Below, piece after piece: positions 54,076 through 63,757 of a stretch of DNA of 64,000 bases. Origin of the DNA: an uncultured Hyphomonadaceae bacterium (GTDB taxonomy: Bacteria; Pseudomonadota; Alphaproteobacteria; Caulobacterales; Hyphomonadaceae); NCBI GenBank assembly GCA_938084575.1, contig CALKFG010000001.1:1-64000 (forward strand), given 5' to 3'. Each line of letters starts with the position of its first letter. Position 1 is the first letter of the stretch. A program made the translations under genes and the position numbers. The notes beneath the pieces are model-generated. The model had not been told where the DNA came from, made no database searches, and saw only the letters and a list, made by a program, of their open reading frames with translations.

Positions 54076-56805
54076 ATGAAGCGTTTTTTATTATCCGGTG
54101 TTTGTTTTTCACTTCTGGCGCCTGCGGTCCTGACCGGCCCGGCCTTCGCTCAGGAGGAAGACGAGGCTGTGCAGCAGACTGTTATCATAACGGGCACCCG
54201 CCGCGCGGAGCGCTCGGCCGCGGATGCGCCGGCGCCCGTTGACGTTGTGTCCGGCGCCGAGCTGGTCAATCAGGGAGACAATGACCTGTCCAATATTATC
54301 CGGACGTCCGTACCGTCTTATAATGTCAACACGCAGGCAATTTCTGATGCGGCGACGCTGATCCGTCCGGCAAATCTGCGTGGCCTGTCCCCGGACAACA
54401 CGCTTGTCCTGGTGAACGGCAAGCGCATGCATCGCGCGGCTGTTATTGCCTTCCTTGGTGGAGGCCTGTCCGACGGCTCTCAGGGGCCGGACATATCGAG
54501 CATTCCGGCCATTGCGCTGAAGCAGGTGGAGGTTCTGCGGGATGGTGCCTCGTCGCAATATGGCTCCGACGCCATTGCCGGCGTGATCAATTTCATCCTT
54601 AAGGATGACAATCAGGGCGGGACGATCGAAGCCAAAATCGGCGAAACCTATGAAGGCGATGGCGACGCCTACCAGATTGCCGCCAATGTTGGCCTCGCCG
54701 TCCAGGAGACCGGTTTCCTCAACCTGTCTGTGGAGTACCAGGAGACCGATGCCACCAGCCGGTCGGTGCAGCGGACCGATGCGGCAGCCTTGATCGCGGC
54801 GGGTAATTCAGCGGTGGCCAGTGTTGCCCAGATCTGGGGTCAGCCCAACGTCAATGGTGATCTCAAGCTGTATGGTAATTTCGGCATGGCGCTGAATGAG
54901 ACGGTCGATGTCTATGCGTTTGCGAATTATGCCGAGCGTGAGACAGAAGGGGGCTTCTTTTTCCGGAATCCGACCAATCGCGGCGGTGTTTATGCGGGGC
55001 CGACAGTGGATCCGGATACCGGGCTGCTGGATCCGGCAGACGCCGATAGTGACAATGTTGCCTCCGTCCTGGTCGGAGATCTTTCGACCGGCAATACGGG
55101 CGACTGTATTGCCGGCATACCCCTGACCCAGGGGGGGCTGATCCCGGATCCGACCTTCCTGGCCCAGGTTCAAAATGATCCGAACTGTTTTTCATTTGTC
55201 GAACTGGAGCCGGGTGGCTTCACGCCGCGCTTTGGCGGCAAGCTGGAGGACCGGTCCTTCGCGCTTGGCGCGCGCGGCGAGATCGATTTCGGCACCGGCC
55301 TCGGTTATGATGTGAGCTACCGCTATGGTGAGAACCAGATCGATTTCTTTATCCGGAATACGATTAATGCCTCGCTTGGCCCAAATACACCGCGTGCCTT
55401 TAAGCCCGGCGGGTATGGCCAGATTGAGAATGTTTTCAATCTCGACTTTAATTATGGACTGCCAATGGCGTCCTTTGCGTCGGACCTCAATGTCGCCTTT
55501 GGATATGAATACCGCGAGGAGCAGTTCGAGGTTCGCGAGGGCGATGGCGCGTCTTTCGCCATTGGCCCGCTCTCTGCGCCCAGCCTGGCCTATCCGACGG
55601 GGCAGGGTTTTTCGTCGAGCTCGAATGGATTTGGCGGCTTTACCCCGGGCAGTGCGGGCAAGTCGGATCAGTCGGCCAATTCGGTCTATCTCGACCTTGA
55701 GGCCGATGTGACCGATGCTCTGGTCCTGCAGGCTGCGGTTCGGTACGAGGATTATGATGCCTTCGGGTCGGACACCAATTACAAGATTGGCGGCCTTTAT
55801 CGTTTCACCGACGGGTTCCGGGCGCGGGCGACCTATTCGACCGGATTCCATGTGCCGACCGCCGGGCAGGCCAATGTCGTCAATGTCACCACGGCGTTCG
55901 TGGCAGGGTTCCTGAGCGATGAAGGGACGTTTCCGCTGAACAGTGCGGCCGGGCAGGTTGTGGCCGACTATGTGGCGACCTCTGGCGGGCTGACCGTATC
56001 CGGTGGCCCGCGTCCGACCCTGGAGCCGGAGCAGTCGGAGAACTTCACGGCAGGCATCGCGTTTGATGTTGGCGGTTTCGATGTAACGATTGATTATTTC
56101 AATATTGCTCTCGAAGACCGGATCTCGCGATCATCTCCGATCGACTTCCTGCCAGCTCTGACCCTGCTGGCGGCCAATAGTGGCTACACGCTGACCAGCA
56201 CGTCGACGTCGCAGGCGATCAATGAGCTGGACGGGCAGGGCATTATCAATGCCGGCGACTTTGCCGGTGCTGAGGATTTGGCGTCCTTTGCCTTTTTCAA
56301 CAATGCCTTTGATACAACAACCCAGGGCATTGATGTCGTCTTTAGCGGTGGCGTTGATGTCATTCCTTATGGTGAGACGGACCTGGCTGTTGCCTTTAAC
56401 TGGACCGACACCAGCGTCGACCGGGCTGACAGCACGATTTCGGCGGGCCGTATCAAGGTGCTGGAAGAGGGCCTGCCCGATATACGCGGGTCTGTGACCC
56501 TGACCAACACCACCGGCGCATGGCGCACGCTGGCCCGGATGAACTATTTCGGTGAGGGCTTCGAGGATCATCTCGACTCGAATCTGGCCCTGCCGATCGA
56601 TATTGACGCGGCCGTGACTTTCGATGCCGAGATCGGCTATGCGGTGACTGAAGCCTTCGAGGTCATTCTCGGTGCCCGCAACCTGTTTGATCAGTATCCG
56701 AATAAAAACCCCTGGGCGGGCACGGCCGGAGCGAAGTATCCGGTCACCAATGCCTACGGGTTCGATGGTGGGTCTTATTACCTCAAGGGGCGCTACGCCT
56801 TCTAG
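54076..56805 (+). CDS. TonB-dependent receptor
   Basis: A 909-residue outer-membrane receptor that takes up large nutrients with energy from TonB. The signal peptide ends near GPAFA-QE. A TonB-box-like QQTVIITGTRR, then a plug domain with ALKQVEVLRDGASSQYGSDAIAGVINFILKDD, are clear. The beta barrel follows and ends in the typical YYLKGRYAF with a terminal Phe. ATG at 54076 is used (GGAGAG seven bases upstream); an in-frame start at 54061 would put five residues before the signal peptide. The substrate is unknown. Confidence 0.93.
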   Translation: MKRFLLSGVCFSLLAPAVLTGPAFAQEEDEAVQQTVIITGTRRAERSAADAPAPVDVVSGAELVNQGDNDLSNIIRTSVPSYNVNTQAISDAATLIRPANLRGLSPDNTLVLVNGKRMHRAAVIAFLGGGLSDGSQGPDISSIPAIALKQVEVLRDGASSQYGSDAIAGVINFILKDDNQGGTIEAKIGETYEGDGDAYQIAANVGLAVQETGFLNLSVEYQETDATSRSVQRTDAAALIAAGNSAVASVAQIWGQPNVNGDLKLYGNFGMALNETVDVYAFANYAERETEGGFFFRNPTNRGGVYAGPTVDPDTGLLDPADADSDNVASVLVGDLSTGNTGDCIAGIPLTQGGLIPDPTFLAQVQNDPNCFSFVELEPGGFTPRFGGKLEDRSFALGARGEIDFGTGLGYDVSYRYGENQIDFFIRNTINASLGPNTPRAFKPGGYGQIENVFNLDFNYGLPMASFASDLNVAFGYEYREEQFEVREGDGASFAIGPLSAPSLAYPTGQGFSSSSNGFGGFTPGSAGKSDQSANSVYLDLEADVTDALVLQAAVRYEDYDAFGSDTNYKIGGLYRFTDGFRARATYSTGFHVPTAGQANVVNVTTAFVAGFLSDEGTFPLNSAAGQVVADYVATSGGLTVSGGPRPTLEPEQSENFTAGIAFDVGGFDVTIDYFNIALEDRISRSSPIDFLPALTLLAANSGYTLTSTSTSQAINELDGQGIINAGDFAGAEDLASFAFFNNAFDTTTQGIDVVFSGGVDVIPYGETDLAVAFNWTDTSVDRADSTISAGRIKVLEEGLPDIRGSVTLTNTTGAWRTLARMNYFGEGFEDHLDSNLALPIDIDAAVTFDAEIGYAVTEAFEVILGARNLFDQYPNKNPWAGTAGAKYPVTNAYGFDGGSYYLKGRYAF

Positions 56806-56827
56806 GCAGGCGGGTCTCCTGAACCGG

Positions 56828-56855
56828 AAAGGGCGCGCGCAAGGGCGCCCTTTTT
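56828..56855 (+). terminator. Terminator after the TonB-dependent receptor gene
   Basis: A 9-bp stem (AAAGGGCGC with GCGCCCTTT) around an eight-base loop, ending in TTTTT at 56851-56855, about 22 bases after the stop. Confidence 0.8.
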
Positions 56856-56945
56856 GCATGTCCGGCCAGGAGGCGGCCGGACGGCAAGGGCTGGCCAGAC
56901 TTGCGCCCCTGGGCCATGGTCACGTCGCAAGGCAGGGAGAATGCC

Positions 56946-58190
56946 ATGACAATGCCGGAACACGGGCAGCCATGGGCGGTGCTGCGAGACGCGCTGAAGC
57001 AGAAAGGGCGCAAGGATGCCAATTGGCGGGACGGGCGCACGGCTGTCTATGTTTTCAATGCCGGGGAAGCCGTCGCGGAGATCCAGAAAGAGGCCTATGC
57101 CGCCTATATGTCGGAGAATGGGCTCGGGCCTTTGGCGTTTCCATCGCTGGCGCAGATGGAGCGCGATGTCATCGACATGGCCCTGGGCTTGCTGCATGGG
57201 CCGGAAGGTGCGACGGGGGCCATGACCTCCGGGGGCACCGATTCAATCACGATGGCGATCAAGACGGCGCGTGATTTTGCCCGCGCGAAAGGGCTGGAGC
57301 CCGGACCGGCCAATATCGTCCTGCCGCAGTCGGCCCATCTCGCTTTCGACAAGGCATGTCACCTTATGGATATTGAAGTGCGGCGGGTCCCGCTGCGCCA
57401 GGATGGTTCCTATCAGGCCGACGTGGCCGCCATGGCGATGGCGTGTGACGCATCAACGCTTATGCTGGTCGGGTCTGCCCCCAATTTTCCGCATGGAATC
57501 ATGGACCCGATCGAGGCGCTGGGGGCCGTGGCCAGCGCCCGGGAGATCTGGCTGCACGTTGATGCCTGTGTCGGCGGGTATTTCGCGCCCTTCGCGCGAC
57601 GCAATGGCGTGCCGGTCCCTCCGTTTGATTTCGAGGTCGAGGGCGTCTGCTCGATCAGTGCCGACCTGCACAAATATGGCTATGCGGCCAAAGGGGCCTC
57701 CACTGTGCTGTTCCGATCAGAAGCCTTATACGCCTTTATGCCTTTCGATCTGAAGGGATGGTCCGGGGCGCCGATGAAAACGCCAACCTTGTCCGGAACA
57801 CGGCCGGGCGGTGCCATTTCGGCGGCCTGGGCGATTATGAATCATCTCGGTGTCGAGGGGTATTGCCGGTTACAGGGTGAGGTCTGTGACACCCGGGAGC
57901 GAATTGAAGAAGGGGTACGTGCTCTCGGCTTTGAGGTGCTGGGCAAGCCGCTTCTTGGCCTGATCGCCTTCCGGCATCCGGATGTGCACAGTTTTGCCAT
58001 CTATGGCGAACTCTACAAGCGTGGCTGGTTTACCTCGGTGACCAAAGAGCCGCCCAGCCTGCACCTGATGCTGTCGCCCCGGCACGCCGATTATGCCGAG
58101 GACTATCTCCTCGACCTTGAGGCCAGCCTCGCCGCTGTCCGGGCGGGGACCGCCGCGAAAGCGGAGGCTGTGCAGGTCCGCTACAGCTAG
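56946..58190 (+). CDS. PLP-dependent decarboxylase, sphingosine-1-phosphate-lyase-like
   Basis: A 414-residue group II PLP enzyme. Features: GPLAFPSLAQMERDVIDMALGLL, the cofactor-phosphate segment MTSGGTDSITMAIKTAR, WLHVDACVGGYFAPF with the cofactor Asp, and the PLP lysine in SISADLHKYGYAAKGASTVLFR. The spacing and the HKYGYAAKG motif match sphingosine-phosphate lyases and related aldehyde-lyases better than glutamate decarboxylase. ATG at 56946 is chosen because GGGAG lies six bases upstream; the longer open frame to 56901 has no such site. Whether it acts on sphingoid bases, which some alphaproteobacteria make, is not known. Confidence 0.82.
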   Translation: MTMPEHGQPWAVLRDALKQKGRKDANWRDGRTAVYVFNAGEAVAEIQKEAYAAYMSENGLGPLAFPSLAQMERDVIDMALGLLHGPEGATGAMTSGGTDSITMAIKTARDFARAKGLEPGPANIVLPQSAHLAFDKACHLMDIEVRRVPLRQDGSYQADVAAMAMACDASTLMLVGSAPNFPHGIMDPIEALGAVASAREIWLHVDACVGGYFAPFARRNGVPVPPFDFEVEGVCSISADLHKYGYAAKGASTVLFRSEALYAFMPFDLKGWSGAPMKTPTLSGTRPGGAISAAWAIMNHLGVEGYCRLQGEVCDTRERIEEGVRALGFEVLGKPLLGLIAFRHPDVHSFAIYGELYKRGWFTSVTKEPPSLHLMLSPRHADYAEDYLLDLEASLAAVRAGTAAKAEAVQVRYS

Positions 58191-58271
58191 TCTTGGCTGT
58201 TCGCTGCAAAAAGCCTCACTCGGCATTGGACAAGACCGGGAAGCGGCGCTAAGACCCAGCTTCCCTTCGAG

Positions 58272-58346
58272 GCCCGGGTAGCTCAGGGGTAGAGCAGCGG
58301 ATTGAAAATCCGCGTGTCGGTGGTTCAAATCCGCCCCCGGGCACCA
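58272..58346 (+). tRNA. tRNA-Phe (anticodon GAA)
   Basis: Acceptor GCCCGGG with CCCGGGC, anticodon stem GCGGA/TCCGC with loop TTGAAAA (anticodon GAA), T arm GGTGG-TTCAAAT-CCGCC, encoded CCA. It lies 80 bases after the PLP enzyme gene on the same strand. Confidence 0.97.
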
Positions 58347-58620
58347 TTCCTGAAACTAATCATTGATGCCAGACAGTTCGGTCCTGAGGCCGGTCCAGAC
58401 GGCCTCGGATGCGGGACCCGGTCTTCTCTTTCGGCGCGGTTGACGCCCCGGATGGGTCTGTATGTCAGCGGCCTCGCCGGCGTTGCGATGCTCCAGCCTG
58501 CTGGCGGGCCGGCATCTGTGCGAGTGGCGCCGAAGACCAAATAGGCCTATAGACTGACATCGATCTGTACTTTTCGGAGAGGTCCGCGGGGGCTGACACC
58601 TTGTTTTGGGGGGAGTTTCC

Positions 58621-59085
58621 ATGTCTCGTTGGGGCGTCTTATCTGCAGCCTGTGCCTGCTTTGCCACGGCTGCAGTGGCACAGGAGGCGACATCCATCGT
58701 CCGGACCATAAATGGGCTCGTGCCGCCCGGTGAGCTCAAGCCCCTTCAGGGTATCGTGACCATGATCGATACAATTGATGTCGATGGCAAGGCGCTCTTG
58801 GTCACACAGGGTGTGCGTGAGGCGGGAACGCGGGTCGGTATACACGTGCATAAATATGGGGGACACACATGTGTGCTCAGCGGTGTGATCACCGATTTTG
58901 TGCAGGGTGAGGCTCCCTCGGTCTACCCGGCTGGAACCTGTTATTACATGCCGCCCAATGTCCATATGACGGCCGCCAATCTCGGCACAGAAGATGCGGT
59001 GGTGATCGATACATTTGTGGTTCCGCCGGGCGCGCCCGCCATAACCATTCTCGAGCCGGGCTATCCGGGTGGCCCCGAAGAGTAA
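58621..59085 (+). CDS. Exported cupin-domain protein
   Basis: A 154-residue protein with a signal peptide (VLSAACACFATAAVA-QE) and a small cupin barrel. The cupin motif is in VGIHVHKYGGHTCVLSGVITDF, with two His and a Glu-less spacing, followed by VYPAGTCYYMPPNVHMTAANLG. Metal may be bound by the His residues. GGGGGAG lies six bases before the ATG at 58621. No partner gene is evident and the substrate is unknown. Confidence 0.78.
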   Translation: MSRWGVLSAACACFATAAVAQEATSIVRTINGLVPPGELKPLQGIVTMIDTIDVDGKALLVTQGVREAGTRVGIHVHKYGGHTCVLSGVITDFVQGEAPSVYPAGTCYYMPPNVHMTAANLGTEDAVVIDTFVVPPGAPAITILEPGYPGGPEE

Positions 59086-59529
59086 CATGCCCGCAGTCAC
59101 AGGCGGGGTGACCTGACCTTCTGAGGCCGGGTCACGCTCGGATGTGTCGGGTACGTCGAAGTATTCGGTGTGCGTTCCAGACCGACGACCAGTGCATCGG
59201 TGCCGCCGAACACGGTGTCACGGCCGATGTCTCTGACGGGGTCTTGGACGGCCAGTTCAGATCTTCGCGTCCCGCCGGGGTCTGAGAGATGGTTGCCTGG
59301 CGAAAGTGCAGTTTTGCCGTGACAAAACGCAGCGGCTTTTTCGCGTTGGGTCACGACTTTTTCGGGCATCGCTGCGCCCCGCGCTGCACGTGACGCCCTG
59401 ACGCATTCTTGGGAAGCGAAAATCCTTGCAATTATGGGCAGCACTTAGGCGCAGTGCCGGTTGCGCCGGACCGGAAACCGTCCTATCCGGGCGGTGAAAA
59501 TAGAGGTCCAGTTGAGCAGGTGATCGAGC
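59086..59529. other. Gap before the nuo operon with an unsupported reverse frame
   Basis: A 115-codon open frame on the reverse strand (59097-59444) is the only long one. It lacks a good ribosome binding site and a recognised family, and is not called as a gene. The nuo promoter should lie in the last 150 bases, but no -35/-10 pair stood out. Confidence 0.4.
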
Positions 59530-59904
59530 ATGACGGATATTGAGCGGCTTTCTCTGGAATATTTACCAGTGATCTTGTTCCTCGGGCTTGGGATCATCCT
59601 CTCCCTGCTGTTCATAATCGGCGCAGCCATTCTTGCTCCCAGCCGGCCGGATCCGGAAAAAAATTCCGCCTATGAGTGCGGGTTCAACGCCTTTGACGAT
59701 GCGCGGATGAAGTTTGATGTACGCTTCTACCTTGTCGCCATCCTGTTCATCATTTTCGACCTTGAGGTCGCTTTCCTGTTCCCCTGGGCGGTCAGCCTCG
59801 GGACGATCGGGGTTTTTGGATTCTGGTCGATGGTTCTGTTCCTTTCAGTGCTCACCATCGGCTTCATATATGAGTGGCGCCGCGGTGCGCTTGAGTGGCA
59901 GTAG
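59530..59904 (+). CDS. nuoA: NADH-quinone oxidoreductase subunit A
   Basis: NuoA is a three-helix membrane subunit of complex I at the junction of the two arms. The 124-residue product has the hydrophobic first helix [19 protein letters not shown], the conserved loop [45 protein letters not shown], and a final helix. The Cys in YECGF is the residue known to move with enzyme state in mitochondria. It opens the nuo operon. Confidence 0.97.
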   Translation: MTDIERLSLEYLPVILFLGLGIILSLLFIIGAAILAPSRPDPEKNSAYECGFNAFDDARMKFDVRFYLVAILFIIFDLEVAFLFPWAVSLGTIGVFGFWSMVLFLSVLTIGFIYEWRRGALEWQ

Positions 59905-59916
59905 CGGAGACCCGCC

Positions 59917-60486
59917 ATGACCGAGCTTCTGAAACCCTATGCGCTTGGCGCCGGACGTGCGGGCCTGGAGGGCGGGCACGATGTGCGCCAGGATGATCCA
60001 TTTTATGCCGGCCTGTCAGATCAGCTCGCCGACAAGGGCTATTTCACGGCCGCTGCGGACGATCTCATCGCGTGGGCCCGGACGGGATCCCTGATGTGGA
60101 TGACGTTCGGTCTGGCCTGTTGCGCTGTTGAGATGATGCAGGCGGGCAATCCGCGCTATGATCTGGAGCGGTTCGGCATGGCGCCCCGCGGATCACCACG
60201 CCAGTCGGATGTGATGATCGTTGCCGGTACGCTGACCAATAAAATGGCGCCGGCCCTTCGCAAGGTCTACGACCAGATGCCTGAGCCGCGCTATGTGGTG
60301 TCGATGGGCTCCTGCGCGAATGGCGGTGGCTATTATCATTACAGCTACAGTGTCGTGCGCGGGTGTGACCGTATCGTGCCGGTCGATATCTACATTCCGG
60401 GCTGTCCGCCCACCGCCGAAGCGCTCGTTTACGGTCTGCTTCAGTTGCAGAAGAAGATCCGGCGTGAAGGCTCAATTGAGCGATAG
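59917..60486 (+). CDS. nuoB: NADH-quinone oxidoreductase subunit B
   Basis: NuoB holds the last iron-sulfur cluster (N2) next to the quinone site. The 189-residue protein has the four cluster cysteines: Cys68 and Cys69 ([11 protein letters not shown]), Cys133 ([11 protein letters not shown]) and Cys163 ([11 protein letters not shown]), with the usual spacing. It follows nuoA after 12 bases and precedes nuoC. Confidence 0.98.
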   Translation: MTELLKPYALGAGRAGLEGGHDVRQDDPFYAGLSDQLADKGYFTAAADDLIAWARTGSLMWMTFGLACCAVEMMQAGNPRYDLERFGMAPRGSPRQSDVMIVAGTLTNKMAPALRKVYDQMPEPRYVVSMGSCANGGGYYHYSYSVVRGCDRIVPVDIYIPGCPPTAEALVYGLLQLQKKIRREGSIER

Positions 60487-60495
60487 GAGGCGGTG

Positions 60496-61134
60496 ATGAG
60501 TGATCAGTCTGAAGCGCTGAGCGATCTTGGGGAGCATGTAGCCAGCTCAATGCCGGACGCGGTGCGTCGCTTCGAGGTGCGCCACAATGAGTTGACCCTG
60601 TATGCGGAGCGCGATTCCATTGTTGGGCTGTGCGAGTTTCTGAAAACCGACACGATCTGCCTGTTCGAGACGATGATCGATCTTTGCGGTGTCGACTATC
60701 CCGAGCGTGGCCGTCGGTTCGAAGTTGTGTATCACTTTCTGTCCATGCGGATGAACCAGCGCATACGGATCAAAATTTCGACCGATGAAGACACGCCGGT
60801 GCCAACCCTTGTCAACCTGCACCCGTCGGCAGAATGGTTCGAGCGAGAGGCCTTTGACATGTATGGTATCCGGTTCGCCGGGCACCCGGACATGCGGCGC
60901 CTGCTGACCGATTATGGCTTCGAGGGATTTCCGCTTCGCAAGGATTTCCCGCTCACCGGGTACACGGAGGTCCGCTATGATGATCTTGAAAAACGGGTCG
61001 TTCATGAGCCGGTGTCGCTGACTCAGGAGTATCGCAATTTCGATTTTCTCTCGCCCTGGGAGGGAATGACGTCGGTCATGCCGGGAGATGAAAAAGGACG
61101 CCCGTCGGCATCCGGAGATGAGGAGGGGGCGTGA
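60496..61134 (+). CDS. nuoC: NADH-quinone oxidoreductase subunit C
   Basis: NuoC (30-kDa family) is part of the hydrophilic arm. The 212-residue protein has the family signature [69 protein letters not shown] stands five bases before the ATG at 60496; a GTG one codon earlier is less likely. NuoC and NuoD are separate here rather than fused. The stop overlaps the nuoD start. Confidence 0.97.
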   Translation: MSDQSEALSDLGEHVASSMPDAVRRFEVRHNELTLYAERDSIVGLCEFLKTDTICLFETMIDLCGVDYPERGRRFEVVYHFLSMRMNQRIRIKISTDEDTPVPTLVNLHPSAEWFEREAFDMYGIRFAGHPDMRRLLTDYGFEGFPLRKDFPLTGYTEVRYDDLEKRVVHEPVSLTQEYRNFDFLSPWEGMTSVMPGDEKGRPSASGDEEGA

Positions 61135-62339
61135 TGGCCGATGACCTGAAGGCCCCGGGCGATGACGATCGGGTTTTTACCCTGAACTTTGGACCACAGC
61201 ACCCCGCGGCGCACGGGGTCCTGCGAATGGTGATGGATCTCGACGGCGAGATCGTGGACCGGATCGACAGCCATATCGGGCTGCTGCATCGCGGCACAGA
61301 GAAGCTTCTGGAGTACAAGACTTATCTGCAGGGCCTGCCTTACTTTGACCGGCTGGACTATGTCGCACCAATGAATCAGGAGCACGCCTGGTGCCTCGCC
61401 ATCGAGAAACTGGTCGGCCTCGATGTGCCCCGTCGTGCCAGCTTCATCCGGGTTCTTTATTCCGAGATGGGGCGGATCCTGAACCATCTGCTGAATATCG
61501 GCACCCAGATCATGGACTGCGGCGCGTTGACCCCCATCACATGGGCTTTCGAAGAGCGTGAAAAGCTGATGGGCTTTTATGAGCGCGCCTGCGGGTCGCG
61601 GCTTCACGCGGCCTATTTCCGGCCCGGCGGGGTCCATCAGGACCTGCCGCAGGACCTGATCGACGACATCCTGTCCTTCGTTGAGGCTTTTCCCGCCGCG
61701 CTTGCGCGCATTGAGGGTCTGGTCACGGAGAACCGCATCTTCAAGCAGCGCAATGTCGATATCGGCATTGTCGATGAGGAGATGATCCTGAAGTATGGGT
61801 TCTCCGGCGTTATGGTCCGGGGATCGGGGCTCGCCTGGGATTTGCGTCGCAGCCAGCCCTACGAAATTTACAGTGAAATTCCCCAGCATGTGTTCCCGGT
61901 CATCGTCGGACGTAATGGCGACAATTACGACCGTTATGTCTGCCGCATGGAAGAGATGCTGGTGTCGAATGACATCATGCGCTGGTGCATTGAGAACATG
62001 CCAAAAGGCGAGGTTCTGGCTGCGAACAGCAAGGTGGCGCCGCCGCGGCGCGGGGAAATGAAGCGCTCCATGGAGGCGCTGATCCACCACTTTAAACTTT
62101 ACACCGAAGGTTTTCATGTGCCGGAAGGCGAAATCTATGCGGCTGTCGAGGCGCCGAAGGGCGAATTCGGCGTGTATCTGGTGGCCGATGGCAGCAACCG
62201 GCCCTACCGGGTCAAGCTCAGGGCGCCGGGTTTCCCGCACCTTGCCGCGATGGACCATCTTTGCCGGGGCTACCAGCTTGCGGACGTGTCGGCCATACTC
62301 GGCTCGCTGGATATCGTGTTCGGGGAGATTGACCGCTGA
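61134..62339 (+). CDS. nuoD: NADH-quinone oxidoreductase subunit D
   Basis: NuoD (49-kDa family) lines the quinone pocket with NuoB. The 401-residue protein shows [17 protein letters not shown] at the start, [20 protein letters not shown], and the C-terminal [24 protein letters not shown] and [19 protein letters not shown] lies upstream of the ATG. Its stop codon overlaps the start of the VOC-family gene. Confidence 0.98.
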   Translation: MADDLKAPGDDDRVFTLNFGPQHPAAHGVLRMVMDLDGEIVDRIDSHIGLLHRGTEKLLEYKTYLQGLPYFDRLDYVAPMNQEHAWCLAIEKLVGLDVPRRASFIRVLYSEMGRILNHLLNIGTQIMDCGALTPITWAFEEREKLMGFYERACGSRLHAAYFRPGGVHQDLPQDLIDDILSFVEAFPAALARIEGLVTENRIFKQRNVDIGIVDEEMILKYGFSGVMVRGSGLAWDLRRSQPYEIYSEIPQHVFPVIVGRNGDNYDRYVCRMEEMLVSNDIMRWCIENMPKGEVLAANSKVAPPRRGEMKRSMEALIHHFKLYTEGFHVPEGEIYAAVEAPKGEFGVYLVADGSNRPYRVKLRAPGFPHLAAMDHLCRGYQLADVSAILGSLDIVFGEIDR

Positions 62340-62794
62340 TGGCCGCCCAGCCTGTCCTGCCCGAGCAACGCCTGTCCATCGTCACGCTGGGCGTTCGCGA
62401 TCGCCTGGCCATGACGGCATTTTATCAGGACGTGCTCGGCTTTCGCAATGTCGGGCCGAAGCAGATGGCCATGTTTGACATGGGCGGACTGGTGCTTGGG
62501 CTGTGGGAGGCGGACAAGCTGGCTGCCGATGCCGGTTTTGACGGGGGGCGTCCAGACGGGTTTACGGGCGTCGCCCTCGCTTATAATGCCCGGTCCGAGG
62601 CCGAGGTGGACGAGATTTTTGCCCGCTGTGAAGCCGCGGGGGTCCGGGTGACCGTTGCGCCACATAAATCCTTTTGGGGTGGGTATTCGGGATATTTTGC
62701 CGACCCGGAGGGCAATGCCTGGGAAGTGGCATTCAACCCGTTCTGGTCATTTGATGAAGCGGGACGGGTCGTCCTGCCGGGAGACACAGGCTGA
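62339..62794 (+). CDS. VOC (glyoxalase-fold) protein inside the nuo operon
   Basis: A 151-residue protein of the vicinal oxygen chelate superfamily. Typical pieces are LSIVTLGVRDRLAMTAFYQDVLGFRNVG, LGLWEADKLAADAG, a central GFTGVALAYNARSEAEVDEIF and the C-terminal GGYSGYFADPEGNAWEVAFNP, where the Glu in NAWEVA is the usual metal ligand. It sits between nuoD and nuoE with a one-base stop/start overlap on both sides, so it is made with complex I. A bond with complex I itself is not proven. Confidence 0.85.
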   Translation: MAAQPVLPEQRLSIVTLGVRDRLAMTAFYQDVLGFRNVGPKQMAMFDMGGLVLGLWEADKLAADAGFDGGRPDGFTGVALAYNARSEAEVDEIFARCEAAGVRVTVAPHKSFWGGYSGYFADPEGNAWEVAFNPFWSFDEAGRVVLPGDTG

Positions 62795-63756
62795 TGGCAC
62801 TCCGGAGATTTGATCTTGAGGCGGGCGGTACCGACTTTTCATTTGCGCCGGAGACCGAAGACAAGATTGCCTTCTGGCTCGGCAAATACCCGTCCGAAAA
62901 AAAGCGCTCAGCTGTCATTCCGCTGCTTTGGCTTGCCCAGAAGGACAATGCAGGCTGGCTCTCTGAGCCGGCCATGCGGGCCGTCGCGGACCGGCTGGAA
63001 ATGCCGTATATCCGTGTCTATGAGGTGGCGACATTCTACACCATGTTCCGCCTGCGGCCGGTTGGCCGTCACCATATTCAGCTGTGTGGCACCACGCCCT
63101 GCATGTTGCGGGGGGCACATGACCTGAAAGAGGTTTGTCGTGACCGGATTGGTGAACCTTTTGCGATTACGGATGATGCCCGTTTGTCCTGGGAAGAGGT
63201 GGAATGTCTGGGCGCCTGCGTAAACGCCCCCATGGTCCAGATTAATGACTATTATTATGAGGATCTTACGCCTGAGCGTTTCGCCAGTGTGCTGGATCAG
63301 TTAAGGAATGGCGTCGATGTCGCGCCCGGGACATTTGTCGATCGGCAGCGCTCAGCGCCTCTCGGCGGTGCCACCAGCCTGCTGGACGCCGGCCTGTTTG
63401 ACGGGTCCCGGCTGGCCCAGGCCCACCTGCCAAATCTTCCCGAGCCTGTGACAGACACCGCCCAGCCAGCTGCGCCGGCGCGTACCACGCTGATTGATGT
63501 GCAGCCGGGCCCACCGCCCGAGCGCGTCGAAACCGCGTCTGAACGTGTTGATGACCTCAGGAAGATCAAGGGAATAGGCCCGAAAGCTGTGACGCAGCTT
63601 CAGGCACTTGGCATCTATCAGTTTGCTCAGATTGCGGCATGGTCGCCGGCGGATGTGTCCCGGATCGAGGCAGCCCTGTCTGGCGCGGGCCGGGTCGGAC
63701 GGGAAGACTGGATTGCCCAGGCCAGGCTGCTGGTCCAGGCGAATAAGGAGGCCTGA
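62794..63756 (+). CDS. nuoE: NADH-quinone oxidoreductase subunit E with a C-terminal HhH-like extension
   Basis: NuoE carries the N1a [2Fe-2S] cluster of the NADH module. The thioredoxin-like core has four ligands Cys98, Cys103 ([11 protein letters not shown]) and Cys138, Cys142 ([10 protein letters not shown]). At 320 residues it is about twice the usual length. Residues about 175-250 look like a flexible Ala/Pro-rich linker, and residues about 253-318 ([21 protein letters not shown]) resemble a helix-hairpin-helix or small helical unit. Extended NuoE forms occur in other alphaproteobacteria. Confidence 0.93.
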   Translation: MALRRFDLEAGGTDFSFAPETEDKIAFWLGKYPSEKKRSAVIPLLWLAQKDNAGWLSEPAMRAVADRLEMPYIRVYEVATFYTMFRLRPVGRHHIQLCGTTPCMLRGAHDLKEVCRDRIGEPFAITDDARLSWEEVECLGACVNAPMVQINDYYYEDLTPERFASVLDQLRNGVDVAPGTFVDRQRSAPLGGATSLLDAGLFDGSRLAQAHLPNLPEPVTDTAQPAAPARTTLIDVQPGPPPERVETASERVDDLRKIKGIGPKAVTQLQALGIYQFAQIAAWSPADVSRIEAALSGAGRVGREDWIAQARLLVQANKEA

Positions 63757-63757
63757 C

